In this document: in pieces, positions 16,050-24,933 of the stretch
How positions within the stretch are numbered: position 1 is the stretch's first letter
Layout: the number at the start of each line of letters is the position of its first letter
Origin: Sphingobacteriales bacterium
GTDB taxonomy: Bacteria; Bacteroidota; Bacteroidia; Chitinophagales; JADIYW01
NCBI GenBank assembly: GCA_016699615.1
Contig: CP064984.1
Location: 2,080,001 to 2,144,000, forward strand
Length of the DNA: 64,000 nucleotides
Direction: 5' to 3'
The notes under the pieces: model-generated
Database searches by the model: none
The model's input: the letters and a program-made list of their open reading frames with translations, nothing else
Told to the model about the DNA's origin: nothing
Program-made: the position numbers and the translations under genes

Positions 16050-16895
16050 TTATATAGAAGTATAATAATTGTAAATTTTTATACATTCCATAGCTTCTTT
16101 TACATCATGTACACGCAAGATATTTGCACCATTTTGCAAAGCAATCATATTTAAAATGCTTGTGCCATTTAGTGCAAATTCTGGACTTGAATCTAATAAT
16201 TTATAAATCATACTTTTTCGAGAAATTCCAGCTAAGATTAGTTTTCCAAGTAATTTGAATGATGCCAAGTTTTTTAGTAATGTATAATTATGTTCCAATG
16301 TTTTACCAAATCCAAAGCCAACATCACTAATGATGTCGTGTACATTTTGTTGTCTGCAAAATTCTAATCTTTCTATAAAAAAACGCATCACATCAATGCT
16401 TACATCATCATAAGTTGGTTGTAATTGCATAGTCTTTGGATTTCCTTGCATGTGCATCAAAATAATTGGAATATTATGTTCAGCACAAACACGAAGTATT
16501 TGTTCATCATATGTAGCAGCATAAATATCATTAATAATAGATGCACCATTTTCAATAGCTTGTTTAGCTATTTCACTTCTAAATGTATCAATAGAAATTA
16601 TAGTATCTGGAAAATGTTTTACTATAGATTTTAAGGTAGGAATTAATCTATGATATTCTTCTGCTTCGCTTATTTCATGGGCATTAGGCTTTGATGATAC
16701 AGCACCAATATCTATAATAGTTGCACCATCATGTAGCATTTTTTCTACACTTTGTAATATGTCCAAATCATTAGCATACTTACCACCATCAAAAAACGAA
16801 TCTGGTGTTAGATTGAGAATGCCCATAACAATTGCTTCTTCTATACACAATAGTTTTCCGTTGCAATTAAGTGTATGTGTCTCTCGTGTATTCAT
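16050..16895 (-). CDS. folP: Dihydropteroate synthase
   Basis: 281 residues. Joins p-aminobenzoate to hydroxymethyl-dihydropterin diphosphate in folate synthesis. Motifs in order: GILNLTPDSFFDGG (near 25), IDIGAVSSKPNA (near 61; the usual G-x-S-T-R-P here reads AVSSKPNA), SIDTFRSEIAKQAIENGA, NDI, ILMHMQGNPKTMQ, DVGFGFGKT and GISRKSM near the C-terminus, all pterin or phosphate contacts. It is convergent with the ABC-F gene: the two stop codons abut with no gap. Confidence 0.94.
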   Translation of the reverse strand: MNTRETHTLNCNGKLLCIEEAIVMGILNLTPDSFFDGGKYANDLDILQSVEKMLHDGATIIDIGAVSSKPNAHEISEAEEYHRLIPTLKSIVKHFPDTIISIDTFRSEIAKQAIENGASIINDIYAATYDEQILRVCAEHNIPIILMHMQGNPKTMQLQPTYDDVSIDVMRFFIERLEFCRQQNVHDIISDVGFGFGKTLEHNYTLLKNLASFKLLGKLILAGISRKSMIYKLLDSSPEFALNGTSILNMIALQNGANILRVHDVKEAMECIKIYNYYTSI

Positions 16896-17004
16896 TAATC
16901 AATCAAAAGTAAAAAATATATCCTACATTGAATTATTAAAATGTGTTTAAAACTTAGTACACAAATCAAATTCATTTAAAATAATTTTGAGCATTATTCA
17001 AAAA

Positions 17005-18624
17005 ATGCAACATAGATATTTAATTTTTATTGGAATTATAGTAATAGCGTCATTCCAATTTTGCCAAATCAAACAAAAAAGAGATAATTCTAATTTCTTT
17101 CATCTCAATCTATCTGCTGGACTAACATCATTAGACCCAGCATTTGCCAAAGACCAAGTAACCATGTGGGCAGACAATCAGTTGTATAATGGCTTAGTAC
17201 AAATTGATGATGATTTGAATATTATTCCAAGTATAGCAAAACATTGGAATATTAGCAATGATGGTTTGGTATACACATTTTATATTAGAAATGATGTCTA
17301 TTTTCATGATGATGTATTATTTAAAAACGGAAAAGGTAGGCGTGTTACTGCACATGATTTTGTTTATTCTTTTAATAGAATAATTGATACAACAGTTGCA
17401 TCAACGGGCGCATGGTTATTTAATGGAAAAGTAAAAAACCAACAACCATTTGTAGCATTAGATGATACTACATTCGTCATTAATTTGCAACAACCATTCT
17501 TGCCTTTATTAGGTATGCTTACATTGCAATATTGTTCTGTTGTTCCAAAAGAAGTTGTAGAGCATTATGGAAAAGACTTTAGAAAACATCCAGTTGGAAC
17601 AGGGCCATTCAAATTTGTACGTTGGGAAGAAAATAATGTATTGATACTACATAAAAATGAAAAATACTTTGAGACAGATAGTCTTGGTAATAAACTACCA
17701 TATATTGATGGTGTTAGATTTGATTTTATTACAGACAAAGGCATAGAGTTTAATCAATTCAAACAAGGAAAAATTGACTTTATGACTGGCTTAGATATTT
17801 CTTATAAAGATGAGTTGCTTACTAAAAATGGAGAATTAAAAGCAGTGTGGAAAGATAAAATTAATTTCATTAAAATGCCTTATATGAATACTGAGTATAT
17901 CGGAATTTCTATGGGCAAACAACCAATTGAAGCTTTAAAGAATAAGAACGTAAGGCAGGCAATCAACTATGCAATTAATAGAGAAAAGATGATACACTAC
18001 CTAAGAAATGGAATAGGTGTGCCAGCAGAAAGTGGAATGATACCAATTGGAATGGCTGAATATAACGCAGAAAAAGTAAAAGGATATACTTACAATGTGG
18101 CAAAAGCAAAAGAACTATTAATAGAAGCTGGATATCCAGAAGGAAAAGGCATTGAAGAGATAACTATATTTTCAAATCCAACATATCAAGATTTAATTAC
18201 AAATATTGCGAATGAATTGAAAGTTATTGGTATCAATCTGAAAATAGAAAATACGCCAGCAGCATTTTTAAGAGAAGCAATGCGCAAAAATGAAGTGCAA
18301 TTATTTAGAGCATCTTGGATTGGCGATTATCCAGATGCAGAAAACTATGTAGCCTTATTTTATAGCAAATATGGTGCGCCACCAAATTATACATTTTACA
18401 AAAATGAAAAATACGATAGACTATACGAGCAAGCAATTTCATCAACCAATAGCGATGTAGCAAGAGAAATTTATCATCAGTTAGAGAAAATGATTATTGA
18501 AGATGCACCAGTCATTCCTTTGTTTTATGATCAAATTACAAGATTTACACATAAGCGTGTAAAGAATTTGCCTAATAATGCAATGAATTTATTGATATTG
18601 AAAAATGTAAAATTAGAAAAATAG
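17005..18624 (+). CDS. Oligopeptide/dipeptide ABC transporter substrate-binding lipoprotein (SBP family 5)
   Basis: 539 residues from ATG at 17005 (a TTG 18 bp upstream is less likely). Signal peptide with lipobox SFQFC (Cys near 20). Family 5 features: LTSLDPAFAKDQ, YNGLVQIDDDLNIIPSIAKHW, VTAHDFVYSFNRI, HPVGTGPFKFVRWE, and NVRQAINYAINREKMI. It should bind peptides on the periplasmic side for an ABC importer, but no permease or ATPase gene lies near. Convergent with the next gene by 8 bp. Confidence 0.9.
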   Translation: MQHRYLIFIGIIVIASFQFCQIKQKRDNSNFFHLNLSAGLTSLDPAFAKDQVTMWADNQLYNGLVQIDDDLNIIPSIAKHWNISNDGLVYTFYIRNDVYFHDDVLFKNGKGRRVTAHDFVYSFNRIIDTTVASTGAWLFNGKVKNQQPFVALDDTTFVINLQQPFLPLLGMLTLQYCSVVPKEVVEHYGKDFRKHPVGTGPFKFVRWEENNVLILHKNEKYFETDSLGNKLPYIDGVRFDFITDKGIEFNQFKQGKIDFMTGLDISYKDELLTKNGELKAVWKDKINFIKMPYMNTEYIGISMGKQPIEALKNKNVRQAINYAINREKMIHYLRNGIGVPAESGMIPIGMAEYNAEKVKGYTYNVAKAKELLIEAGYPEGKGIEEITIFSNPTYQDLITNIANELKVIGINLKIENTPAAFLREAMRKNEVQLFRASWIGDYPDAENYVALFYSKYGAPPNYTFYKNEKYDRLYEQAISSTNSDVAREIYHQLEKMIIEDAPVIPLFYDQITRFTHKRVKNLPNNAMNLLILKNVKLEK

Positions 18625-18632
18625 TATCAGTA

Positions 18633-19874
18633 CTAAGCTCTAAGTTTTTTGAATCTTCCAGTTTTTGATGTTATCTCATTAAACAACATTTTTGCAAGTA
18701 CTACCCAAACACTTTCATTTGGCAATGGTCTATGTCCTGCGCCAATTCTTTTTAATTGATTAGTGTACCAACTAACTTCCATCACAGCCATATTGTCTAT
18801 TGCTTTTATACCAGTTTTCTTTGGTGTTACTTCATGTTCTGGATTTTTTCCAGATAATATCTTATTTGGTGCATCTGGTTCTATTGCTAGCAATCGAGCA
18901 ATGCCTACAAAATCTACGGCATTAGATGATATTGCTTGTGCCATGCCATCAACAGAGCGGAAACCACCAGTTACTGCTAATGGACAAGTACATATTTTTC
19001 TTGCTTTCTCAGCAAAATCTATAAAATAAGCTTCTCTTTCTTGCGTACTTTTCTTTTGTTTTACGCCAGTCATTGCTGGTGCTTCATATGTTCCACCAGA
19101 AATTTCAATTAAATCCATGCCTAAATCTGATAGTGTTTTTATGGTATCTAATGATTCTTCTTCAGTAAAACCACCACGTTGAAAATCTGCTGAATTTAAT
19201 TTAATGCTAATTGGAAAGTCTTTGCCAACTTTTGCACGCATTGCAGAATATACTTCTACAACAAATCTTCTTCTATTTTCAGGATTTCCGCCCCATTTAT
19301 CTGTACGTATATTGTGGTGTGGCGATAAGAATTGACTCACCAAATAACCATGTGCTCCATGTATTTGTACACCAGAAAATCCTGCTTCTTTCACTATTTC
19401 GGCAGCAGTTGCAAACCTTTGAATTATATCTAAAATTTCGTTTTCTTCCAATGCTCTTGGCGTTGCAAAAAATGTTTGCATACTTTCTTTGAATGGAATT
19501 GCAGATGGTGATACATTTTCTTTATTCAATCCTTTTGGTGATTGTTTTCCAGGATGATTGAGTTGTACCCAACATTGTGTATTGTTTGATGTGGCTGCTT
19601 TAGCCCATGTTTTTAAAGCATCTATGTTGCTCTTGTCTTCAATAATTACATTGTTTGGTTCTCCCAATGCTCTTTTATCTATCATTACATTGCCAGTAAC
19701 ACAAATACCAATTCCACCATTTGCCCAAATTTCATATAGCGTTGCTAAATCATGTTTAGGTGCACCATCTTTTGTGCCTAAGGTTTCACTCATAGCAGAT
19801 TTTAATAATCTATTTTTTACAACTACACCATTTGGTAAAGTAAATGGCTGATTGATAATTTCTTGTTTTTTCAT
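18633..19874 (-). CDS. Old-yellow-enzyme-family NADH:flavin oxidoreductase
   Basis: 413 residues, TIM barrel with FMN. Motifs: GNVMIDKRALGEPNN, CWVQLNHPGKQSP, VQIHGAHGYLVSQFLSPHHN (the substrate-binding H..H-type pair reads HGAHG), TDKWGGNPENRRRFVVEV, SIKLNSADF, and the phosphate-binding AVTGGFRS / FVGIARLLA near 300-325. It reduces activated C=C bonds of unsaturated carbonyl compounds. The C-terminal 60 residues follow the barrel. Single gene, 5 bp before the PorP/SprF gene stop on the same strand. Confidence 0.9.
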   Translation of the reverse strand: MKKQEIINQPFTLPNGVVVKNRLLKSAMSETLGTKDGAPKHDLATLYEIWANGGIGICVTGNVMIDKRALGEPNNVIIEDKSNIDALKTWAKAATSNNTQCWVQLNHPGKQSPKGLNKENVSPSAIPFKESMQTFFATPRALEENEILDIIQRFATAAEIVKEAGFSGVQIHGAHGYLVSQFLSPHHNIRTDKWGGNPENRRRFVVEVYSAMRAKVGKDFPISIKLNSADFQRGGFTEEESLDTIKTLSDLGMDLIEISGGTYEAPAMTGVKQKKSTQEREAYFIDFAEKARKICTCPLAVTGGFRSVDGMAQAISSNAVDFVGIARLLAIEPDAPNKILSGKNPEHEVTPKKTGIKAIDNMAVMEVSWYTNQLKRIGAGHRPLPNESVWVVLAKMLFNEITSKTGRFKKLRA

Positions 19875-19879
19875 GTTTA

Positions 19880-20959
19880 TTAAAATATTTTGATAGATTT
19901 TTTGCCTGGAAATTCATAGCAATTTATTGCCTTAGATTTTTTCTTTGGACTTTTTATTCCGACATTATTGAAATTCATTCGGAGTGAAATTTCATGCTGT
20001 CCTCTACTTTTTGTACTAACGCCTACGAAATCTATTTGATAGCTATAGCCAACATTGAGTGTCATCATATCATCTTTGCCCAAATCCCAATCTACACCAC
20101 CAAGAATTATTAAGCCATGTGTATTGCTAAATTTGTATTTACTGAATTGATACATAATTCCAGTATAAATTGGCTTAAATGTAGTATAAAATCCAGAATG
20201 GTATGAACGTATTTTGCTCTGAAAATCAAATTTAAAAACAGGAGAAATGTAAAACATTGGGTCTCTGTTATACATTTTTCTAGAATATATAGGAAACATA
20301 CTACCATAATGAACAGTAAATCTCATAGGTATTTTAGTTTCAATATTTAAGAATGATTCATCAGGTCTTGTTAAATGACTAACAGCAAATCCCAAAGAAT
20401 TATGTACAGGTTTGTCATTAATATCAAATTTGAATCTCAGTAATGTTCCAGCGTCCAAATCAAAATAATTTACTTTTCTGAGTGGTACATTGGTTGCAGA
20501 AGACGCACCACCATTTGGTCCAATATCTGGGTCAAGTTGATCTGAAAAAAGGAGTTTAGAATTATCAATACTATTATTTACAAATGCTGCTCTTATGCCA
20601 AAATGTAAATTTATATTTTTAGATATTCTTACAATATAAGCATATGATGCTCCAACATAATTTCTTACTAATAATTGAGATTCAACATTTCTGTAAGCCA
20701 TAATTCCAATTCCAGAAGAAACTCTATTGCTTTGAACGTCAGCACTAATACCATAAGTATTAAATCCACCTGGAACATAAAACCATTGGTTTTTATATAT
20801 CATGGCAACATTTAGTCCTCTCTCTGAACCAGTTGTCGCTGGATTAAGGTATGTTCTAAAATTTAAGAATTGCGCAAAACTTGGGTCTTGAGCATAGACT
20901 TTATTTGAAAAAAAGTACAAACATAAGATAACAATACAAGCAACATATCTTCTATACAT
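19880..20959 (-). CDS. PorP/SprF-family type IX secretion membrane protein
   Basis: 359 residues. Signal peptide ending NKVYAQ; then the family start DPSFAQFLNFRTYLNPATTGS and the outer-membrane beta-strand pattern seen in PorP/SprF (NVAMIYKNQWFYVPGGFNTY; SSGIGIMAYRN; GVDWDLGKDDMMTLNVGYSY). PorP/SprF proteins work with the type IX secretion system, which exports proteins with the C-terminal signals found elsewhere in this window. It is likely transcribed ahead of the oxidoreductase gene 5 bp downstream. Confidence 0.9.
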   Translation of the reverse strand: MYRRYVACIVILCLYFFSNKVYAQDPSFAQFLNFRTYLNPATTGSERGLNVAMIYKNQWFYVPGGFNTYGISADVQSNRVSSGIGIMAYRNVESQLLVRNYVGASYAYIVRISKNINLHFGIRAAFVNNSIDNSKLLFSDQLDPDIGPNGGASSATNVPLRKVNYFDLDAGTLLRFKFDINDKPVHNSLGFAVSHLTRPDESFLNIETKIPMRFTVHYGSMFPIYSRKMYNRDPMFYISPVFKFDFQSKIRSYHSGFYTTFKPIYTGIMYQFSKYKFSNTHGLIILGGVDWDLGKDDMMTLNVGYSYQIDFVGVSTKSRGQHEISLRMNFNNVGIKSPKKKSKAINCYEFPGKKSIKIF

Positions 20960-21069
20960 ATAATTTCGTTCGGAAGTTAGCTACACAAAGTTAGTAAAAA
21001 TTAAATTAAAATGAATTTTTTAATATTTATGTTATAAATTTGCAAAACACTTTAACAAAATTTTAGTAT

Positions 21070-21438
21070 ATGGAGCTTCAAACAATTATGCATTTACACA
21101 TGGGATTTGGTATTTTATTTCTTCTAACCTATGTGCCAAAATCAATTTTATTTTTATCAGGTAATAATAGTTTTTTACCTTTTAAACAAAAAACGTTTTT
21201 AATTGAAACAATTTTTTCAGTTTTATTTTTATTATCAGGTGCTTACTTATTAGTATTTAGAATAAAAGCTGGGTATCCACCTGAGTACCATAAGTGGCTA
21301 GACCCAAAAATTACATTGGCATTGTTAGCAATTCCATTAGGTATCGTAGGTTTTAAAAAAGCAAATAAAACATTAGTGGCATTATCTTTGCTATTCTTTT
21401 TAGTAGCACTTACGCTAGGATTATTAAATTTTAAATAA
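21070..21438 (+). CDS. Four-helix integral membrane protein, SirB-like
   Basis: 122 residues, four hydrophobic helices (about 8-28, 43-63, 75-93, 98-118). A histidine pair opens helix 1 (MHLHMGFG) and a conserved-looking HKWLDPKITLALLAIPLGIV precedes helix 3. The layout resembles the small SirB family, but the resemblance is by eye. It is followed after 7 bp by a periplasmic metal-binding protein, so a link with metals is possible. Confidence 0.65.
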   Translation: MELQTIMHLHMGFGILFLLTYVPKSILFLSGNNSFLPFKQKTFLIETIFSVLFLLSGAYLLVFRIKAGYPPEYHKWLDPKITLALLAIPLGIVGFKKANKTLVALSLLFFLVALTLGLLNFK

Positions 21439-21445
21439 CAAGTAT

Positions 21446-21835
21446 ATGAAGAAATCATTTTTATCAATCGGCTTATTTCTTGTTTTGGCAATTAGTTTTG
21501 CTACAAATACATTGAACCTAAATGTAAAAGGAATGCATTGTGGTGGATGTGAAGCAAAATTTAAAACCAAAATTCAAGATGTAAAAGGCGTTACTGCTGT
21601 AAAAGAAGTAAGCGCAGCAAATTCAGTTGCAGTGTTAGAATACAATCCAGCTGAAACATCAGAAGAAAAAATCATCAAACAATTGACTGAGTCAAGTGGC
21701 TACACTATTGCAAAAGTTGATAGTAATGAGAAATCTGAAAGCACAGCTCCAAAAAGTTGTTGTAGTAAAAGCGGACAATCATCATGCAAGAAACCATCTT
21801 CTTCTTCATGCGATAAGTCTAAATCAAAAAAATAA
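21446..21835 (+). CDS. Periplasmic HMA-domain metal-binding protein (MerP/CopZ-like)
   Basis: 129 residues. Signal peptide (LSIGLFLVLAISFA), then a heavy-metal-associated domain with the metal loop GMHCGGCEAKF (Cys pair near residues 32-35) and the ferredoxin-like fold ending SGYTIAKV. The tail, residues 90-129, is Ser/Lys rich with CC and further single cysteines (SCCSKSGQSSCKKPSSSSC), likely to bind more metal. It probably traps copper or a similar soft metal in the periplasm. Probably co-transcribed with the membrane protein upstream; a strong terminator follows. Confidence 0.9.
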   Translation: MKKSFLSIGLFLVLAISFATNTLNLNVKGMHCGGCEAKFKTKIQDVKGVTAVKEVSAANSVAVLEYNPAETSEEKIIKQLTESSGYTIAKVDSNEKSESTAPKSCCSKSGQSSCKKPSSSSCDKSKSKK

Positions 21836-21856
21836 TATTTTTATCTTTTATTAACG

Positions 21857-21890
21857 AATGGAACAGAATTATTCTGTTCCATTTTTTTAT
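21857..21890 (+). terminator. Intrinsic terminator
   Basis: AATGGAACAGAA (21857-21868) and TTCTGTTCCATT (21872-21883), a perfect 12-bp stem with a TTA loop, followed by a T run. Confidence 0.9.
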
Positions 21891-21943
21891 CTTAAAACCA
21901 GATATTTTTTATTTGGCTAAGTTTTTGTTTAACTAATTTTATA

Positions 21944-24874
21944 ATGAGAATTCTATTTACATTTCTGTTTATCTCCTTTGGATTGTTATTTGTTAATGCA
22001 CAAAAACAAACAAGTAACACGAAATCAGGCGTCCCACCATTTCTAATAAATACCGACAATCTGTGGGTTGATTCTATGATGAACTCAATGACATTAGATG
22101 AAAAAATTGGTCAGCTATTTATGATTGCTGCTTATTCCAATAGAGATGAAACTCATTATAAAGAAATTGAAAATTATATTCAAAAATATAAAGTTGGTGG
22201 TTTGATTTTCTTTCAAGGAACAGCAGAAAAACAAGCAGAACTTACAAATAGATATCAGACGTTGAGTAAAAATAAAATGTGGATAGGTTTTGATGGAGAA
22301 TGGGGCTTGGCTATGCGTTTAAAAAACACTATCAATTATCCAAGACAAATAATGCTAGGCGCTATTGAAAACGAACAAACAATTTATGATATGGGTGCCG
22401 AATTTGCAAGGCAAATGAAAAGAATTGGTATTCATATCAATTTTGCACCATCTGTTGATGTCAATAATAATCCAAATAATCCAGTAATCAATGATAGATC
22501 ATTTGGTGATAATAAATACAATGTAGTACTAAAATCTAAAGCATATATGCATGGTATGCAAGATAATTTTTTAATGGCATGCGCAAAACATTTCCCAGGT
22601 CATGGTGATACTGATGTAGATTCACACTACGATATGCCAGTCTTGCAACACAGTGCAGAAAGATTAGATAATATAGAATTATATCCATTCAAAGCAATGA
22701 TAAGAAATGGTGTGAGTAGTGTAATGGTAGCACATATGAATGTATTGGCTTATGATAACACACCAAACTTGCCATCTACATTGTCGCCAAAAGTGGTGCA
22801 AGGTAAACTTATTGATGATTTAGGATTTAATGGAATTGTTTTTACTGACGCACTAAACATGAAAGGTGTAGCAAAATATTTCCCATCAGGAGTTGCAGAA
22901 GTAAAAGCATTACAAGCAGGAAATGACGTTCTTCTATTTTCTGAAAATGTAGATGCAGCAATTAAAGGAATTAAAGCAGCAGTATCTTCTGGTGAGATTA
23001 CAGAAGAAAGAATCAATAAAAGTGTAAGAAAAATTTTATTAGCAAAATATTGGGTTGGATTAAATAACTATCAGCCAATAGATCTGAATAATATAAATGC
23101 TGACATCAATAGCGAGCAAGCAAAAAACATCAATAATAAATTGATTCAAGAAGCAATTACAATTGTAAAAGATGATAAAACATTGTTGCCAATTATAGAT
23201 GTACGTGAAAAAATTGCACATATTGCAATTGGAAATGGCAAGGCAAATACTTTCTCTAATAGGTTAGATAGTTATTCAGAGATTGACCATTTTTATATTT
23301 CAAAAAGCGAAACAAATACAAATTTTGTAGCATTAATAAATAAACTAAAAAAATACAAATTAGTTATTGTAGAGATAAGTGATATGGTACGTGCACCATC
23401 AAAAAATTATGGATTAACCACCAACCAAATAGAAGCAGTAAAATCAATAAACCAAAAATATGATGCAATAAATGTTGTGTTTGGATTGCCTAATAGTTTG
23501 AAAAATTTTCAAGCATTACATAATATTGTTGTAGCATACAACGAAGATAGTGTAACGCAAGATATCACTGCACAAATATTATTTGGAGCAAGACCAGCAA
23601 GTGGTACACTTCCTGTTACTGTCGGAAAGTATGAGTACAGTTCTGGTGTCTGTTCTCAAGGTAATTTGAGATTAGCTTATGGTTTGCCAATTGAAATTGG
23701 TATTGACAAAAGTAAACTTTCTAAAATTGATAATATTATAGAAAAAGCAATCTCAGATGGTGCTACACCAAGCAGTCAGATATTAGTTGCAAAAGATGGA
23801 ATGATAGTATATCAAAAAACATTCGGCAATATGACATACAGTAGTAAAATTAATGTAGATAATAATGATTTGTATGATATTGCTTCAATCTCTAAAGTTG
23901 TTGCTACAACACCAATTATGATGCGTGCCTATGAAGATAAAATTATTGATATCAATAAAACATTAGGCGATTATTATAGCTATCCAGATTCTTGTAACAA
24001 ATACAATATAAACTTCAAAGATTTATTAGCACATCAAGCTGGATTGCCAGCTTGGATACCATTCTATAAAAAAACCTTAGATTCATTGAATAATGCAGAT
24101 ACTACTTGGTATGCCAAACAAAAAGACAGCCATTTCAATATAAAAATTGAAGATGATTTGTATCTGAGAAATGATTTTATAGACAGTATTCGCAATACAA
24201 TATATAATTGTTCGTTAGGTTCAAAGTCTTATAAATATAGTGATTTGGGTTATTATCTGCTGAAAGAAATTATAGAAAAACAATACAGAGAAGCATTTGA
24301 GCCAGTAGTTCAAAAATACTTATGGAGTCATCTTGGAATGAACCATACAATGTATAATCCATTGGATAAAAATATCAACTTAAATCAAATAGTACCGACA
24401 GAAGATGAAAAAGGATTTAGAAATAGACTGATACATGGCACAGTACACGACCAAGGCGCAGCATTGTTAGGTGGCGTTGCAGGACATGCTGGCGTATTTA
24501 GCAATACTAATGATTTGGCAAAATATTTTCAAATGTTGTTGAATAATGGACAATATGGTGGAACGAGATTTTACAACAAGTCAACTATTGATTTATTTAC
24601 AACATCAATTTCAAGTAGTAATAGAAGAGCATTAGGTTTTGATAAGCCATCAAAATCTGGAGATAGTGGACCAACTTGCGATGCTGCATCAAGTCAGTCA
24701 TTTGGACATACTGGATTTACAGGTTGTATTGCTTGGGCAGATCCAAAATATAATTTGATCTACATATTTTTATCAAACAGAATAAATCCAAGTGCTGATA
24801 ATAAGAAACTAATTAATCAAAATATTAGACCACAAATACAGCAAGCAATTTATGATGCAATCATCAAAAAGTAA
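21944..24874 (+). CDS. GH3 beta-N-acetylglucosaminidase fused to a serine beta-lactamase-family domain
   Basis: 976 residues. Signal peptide (LLFVNAQ). Residues 40-370: GH3/NagZ domain with KHFPGHGDTDVDSHYDMPVL (catalytic His/Asp loop) and GIVFTDALNMKGV (nucleophile Asp region). Residues 375-570: GH3 C-terminal domain. Residues 580-976: class C beta-lactamase/transpeptidase-like domain with SISK (SxxK), YSDLGYYLL (YxN-like, with Asp) and HTGFTG (KTG-like). The fusion would act on peptidoglycan in the periplasm: sugar removal plus a peptidase or esterase activity. This architecture is common in Bacteroidota. Confidence 0.92.
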   Translation: MRILFTFLFISFGLLFVNAQKQTSNTKSGVPPFLINTDNLWVDSMMNSMTLDEKIGQLFMIAAYSNRDETHYKEIENYIQKYKVGGLIFFQGTAEKQAELTNRYQTLSKNKMWIGFDGEWGLAMRLKNTINYPRQIMLGAIENEQTIYDMGAEFARQMKRIGIHINFAPSVDVNNNPNNPVINDRSFGDNKYNVVLKSKAYMHGMQDNFLMACAKHFPGHGDTDVDSHYDMPVLQHSAERLDNIELYPFKAMIRNGVSSVMVAHMNVLAYDNTPNLPSTLSPKVVQGKLIDDLGFNGIVFTDALNMKGVAKYFPSGVAEVKALQAGNDVLLFSENVDAAIKGIKAAVSSGEITEERINKSVRKILLAKYWVGLNNYQPIDLNNINADINSEQAKNINNKLIQEAITIVKDDKTLLPIIDVREKIAHIAIGNGKANTFSNRLDSYSEIDHFYISKSETNTNFVALINKLKKYKLVIVEISDMVRAPSKNYGLTTNQIEAVKSINQKYDAINVVFGLPNSLKNFQALHNIVVAYNEDSVTQDITAQILFGARPASGTLPVTVGKYEYSSGVCSQGNLRLAYGLPIEIGIDKSKLSKIDNIIEKAISDGATPSSQILVAKDGMIVYQKTFGNMTYSSKINVDNNDLYDIASISKVVATTPIMMRAYEDKIIDINKTLGDYYSYPDSCNKYNINFKDLLAHQAGLPAWIPFYKKTLDSLNNADTTWYAKQKDSHFNIKIEDDLYLRNDFIDSIRNTIYNCSLGSKSYKYSDLGYYLLKEIIEKQYREAFEPVVQKYLWSHLGMNHTMYNPLDKNINLNQIVPTEDEKGFRNRLIHGTVHDQGAALLGGVAGHAGVFSNTNDLAKYFQMLLNNGQYGGTRFYNKSTIDLFTTSISSSNRRALGFDKPSKSGDSGPTCDAASSQSFGHTGFTGCIAWADPKYNLIYIFLSNRINPSADNKKLINQNIRPQIQQAIYDAIIKK

Positions 24875-24933
24875 ATCTTTTTAATGATAAAATTAATAGA
24901 ATAGCATTCTTTATATTGTTTATTTAGATTTGA

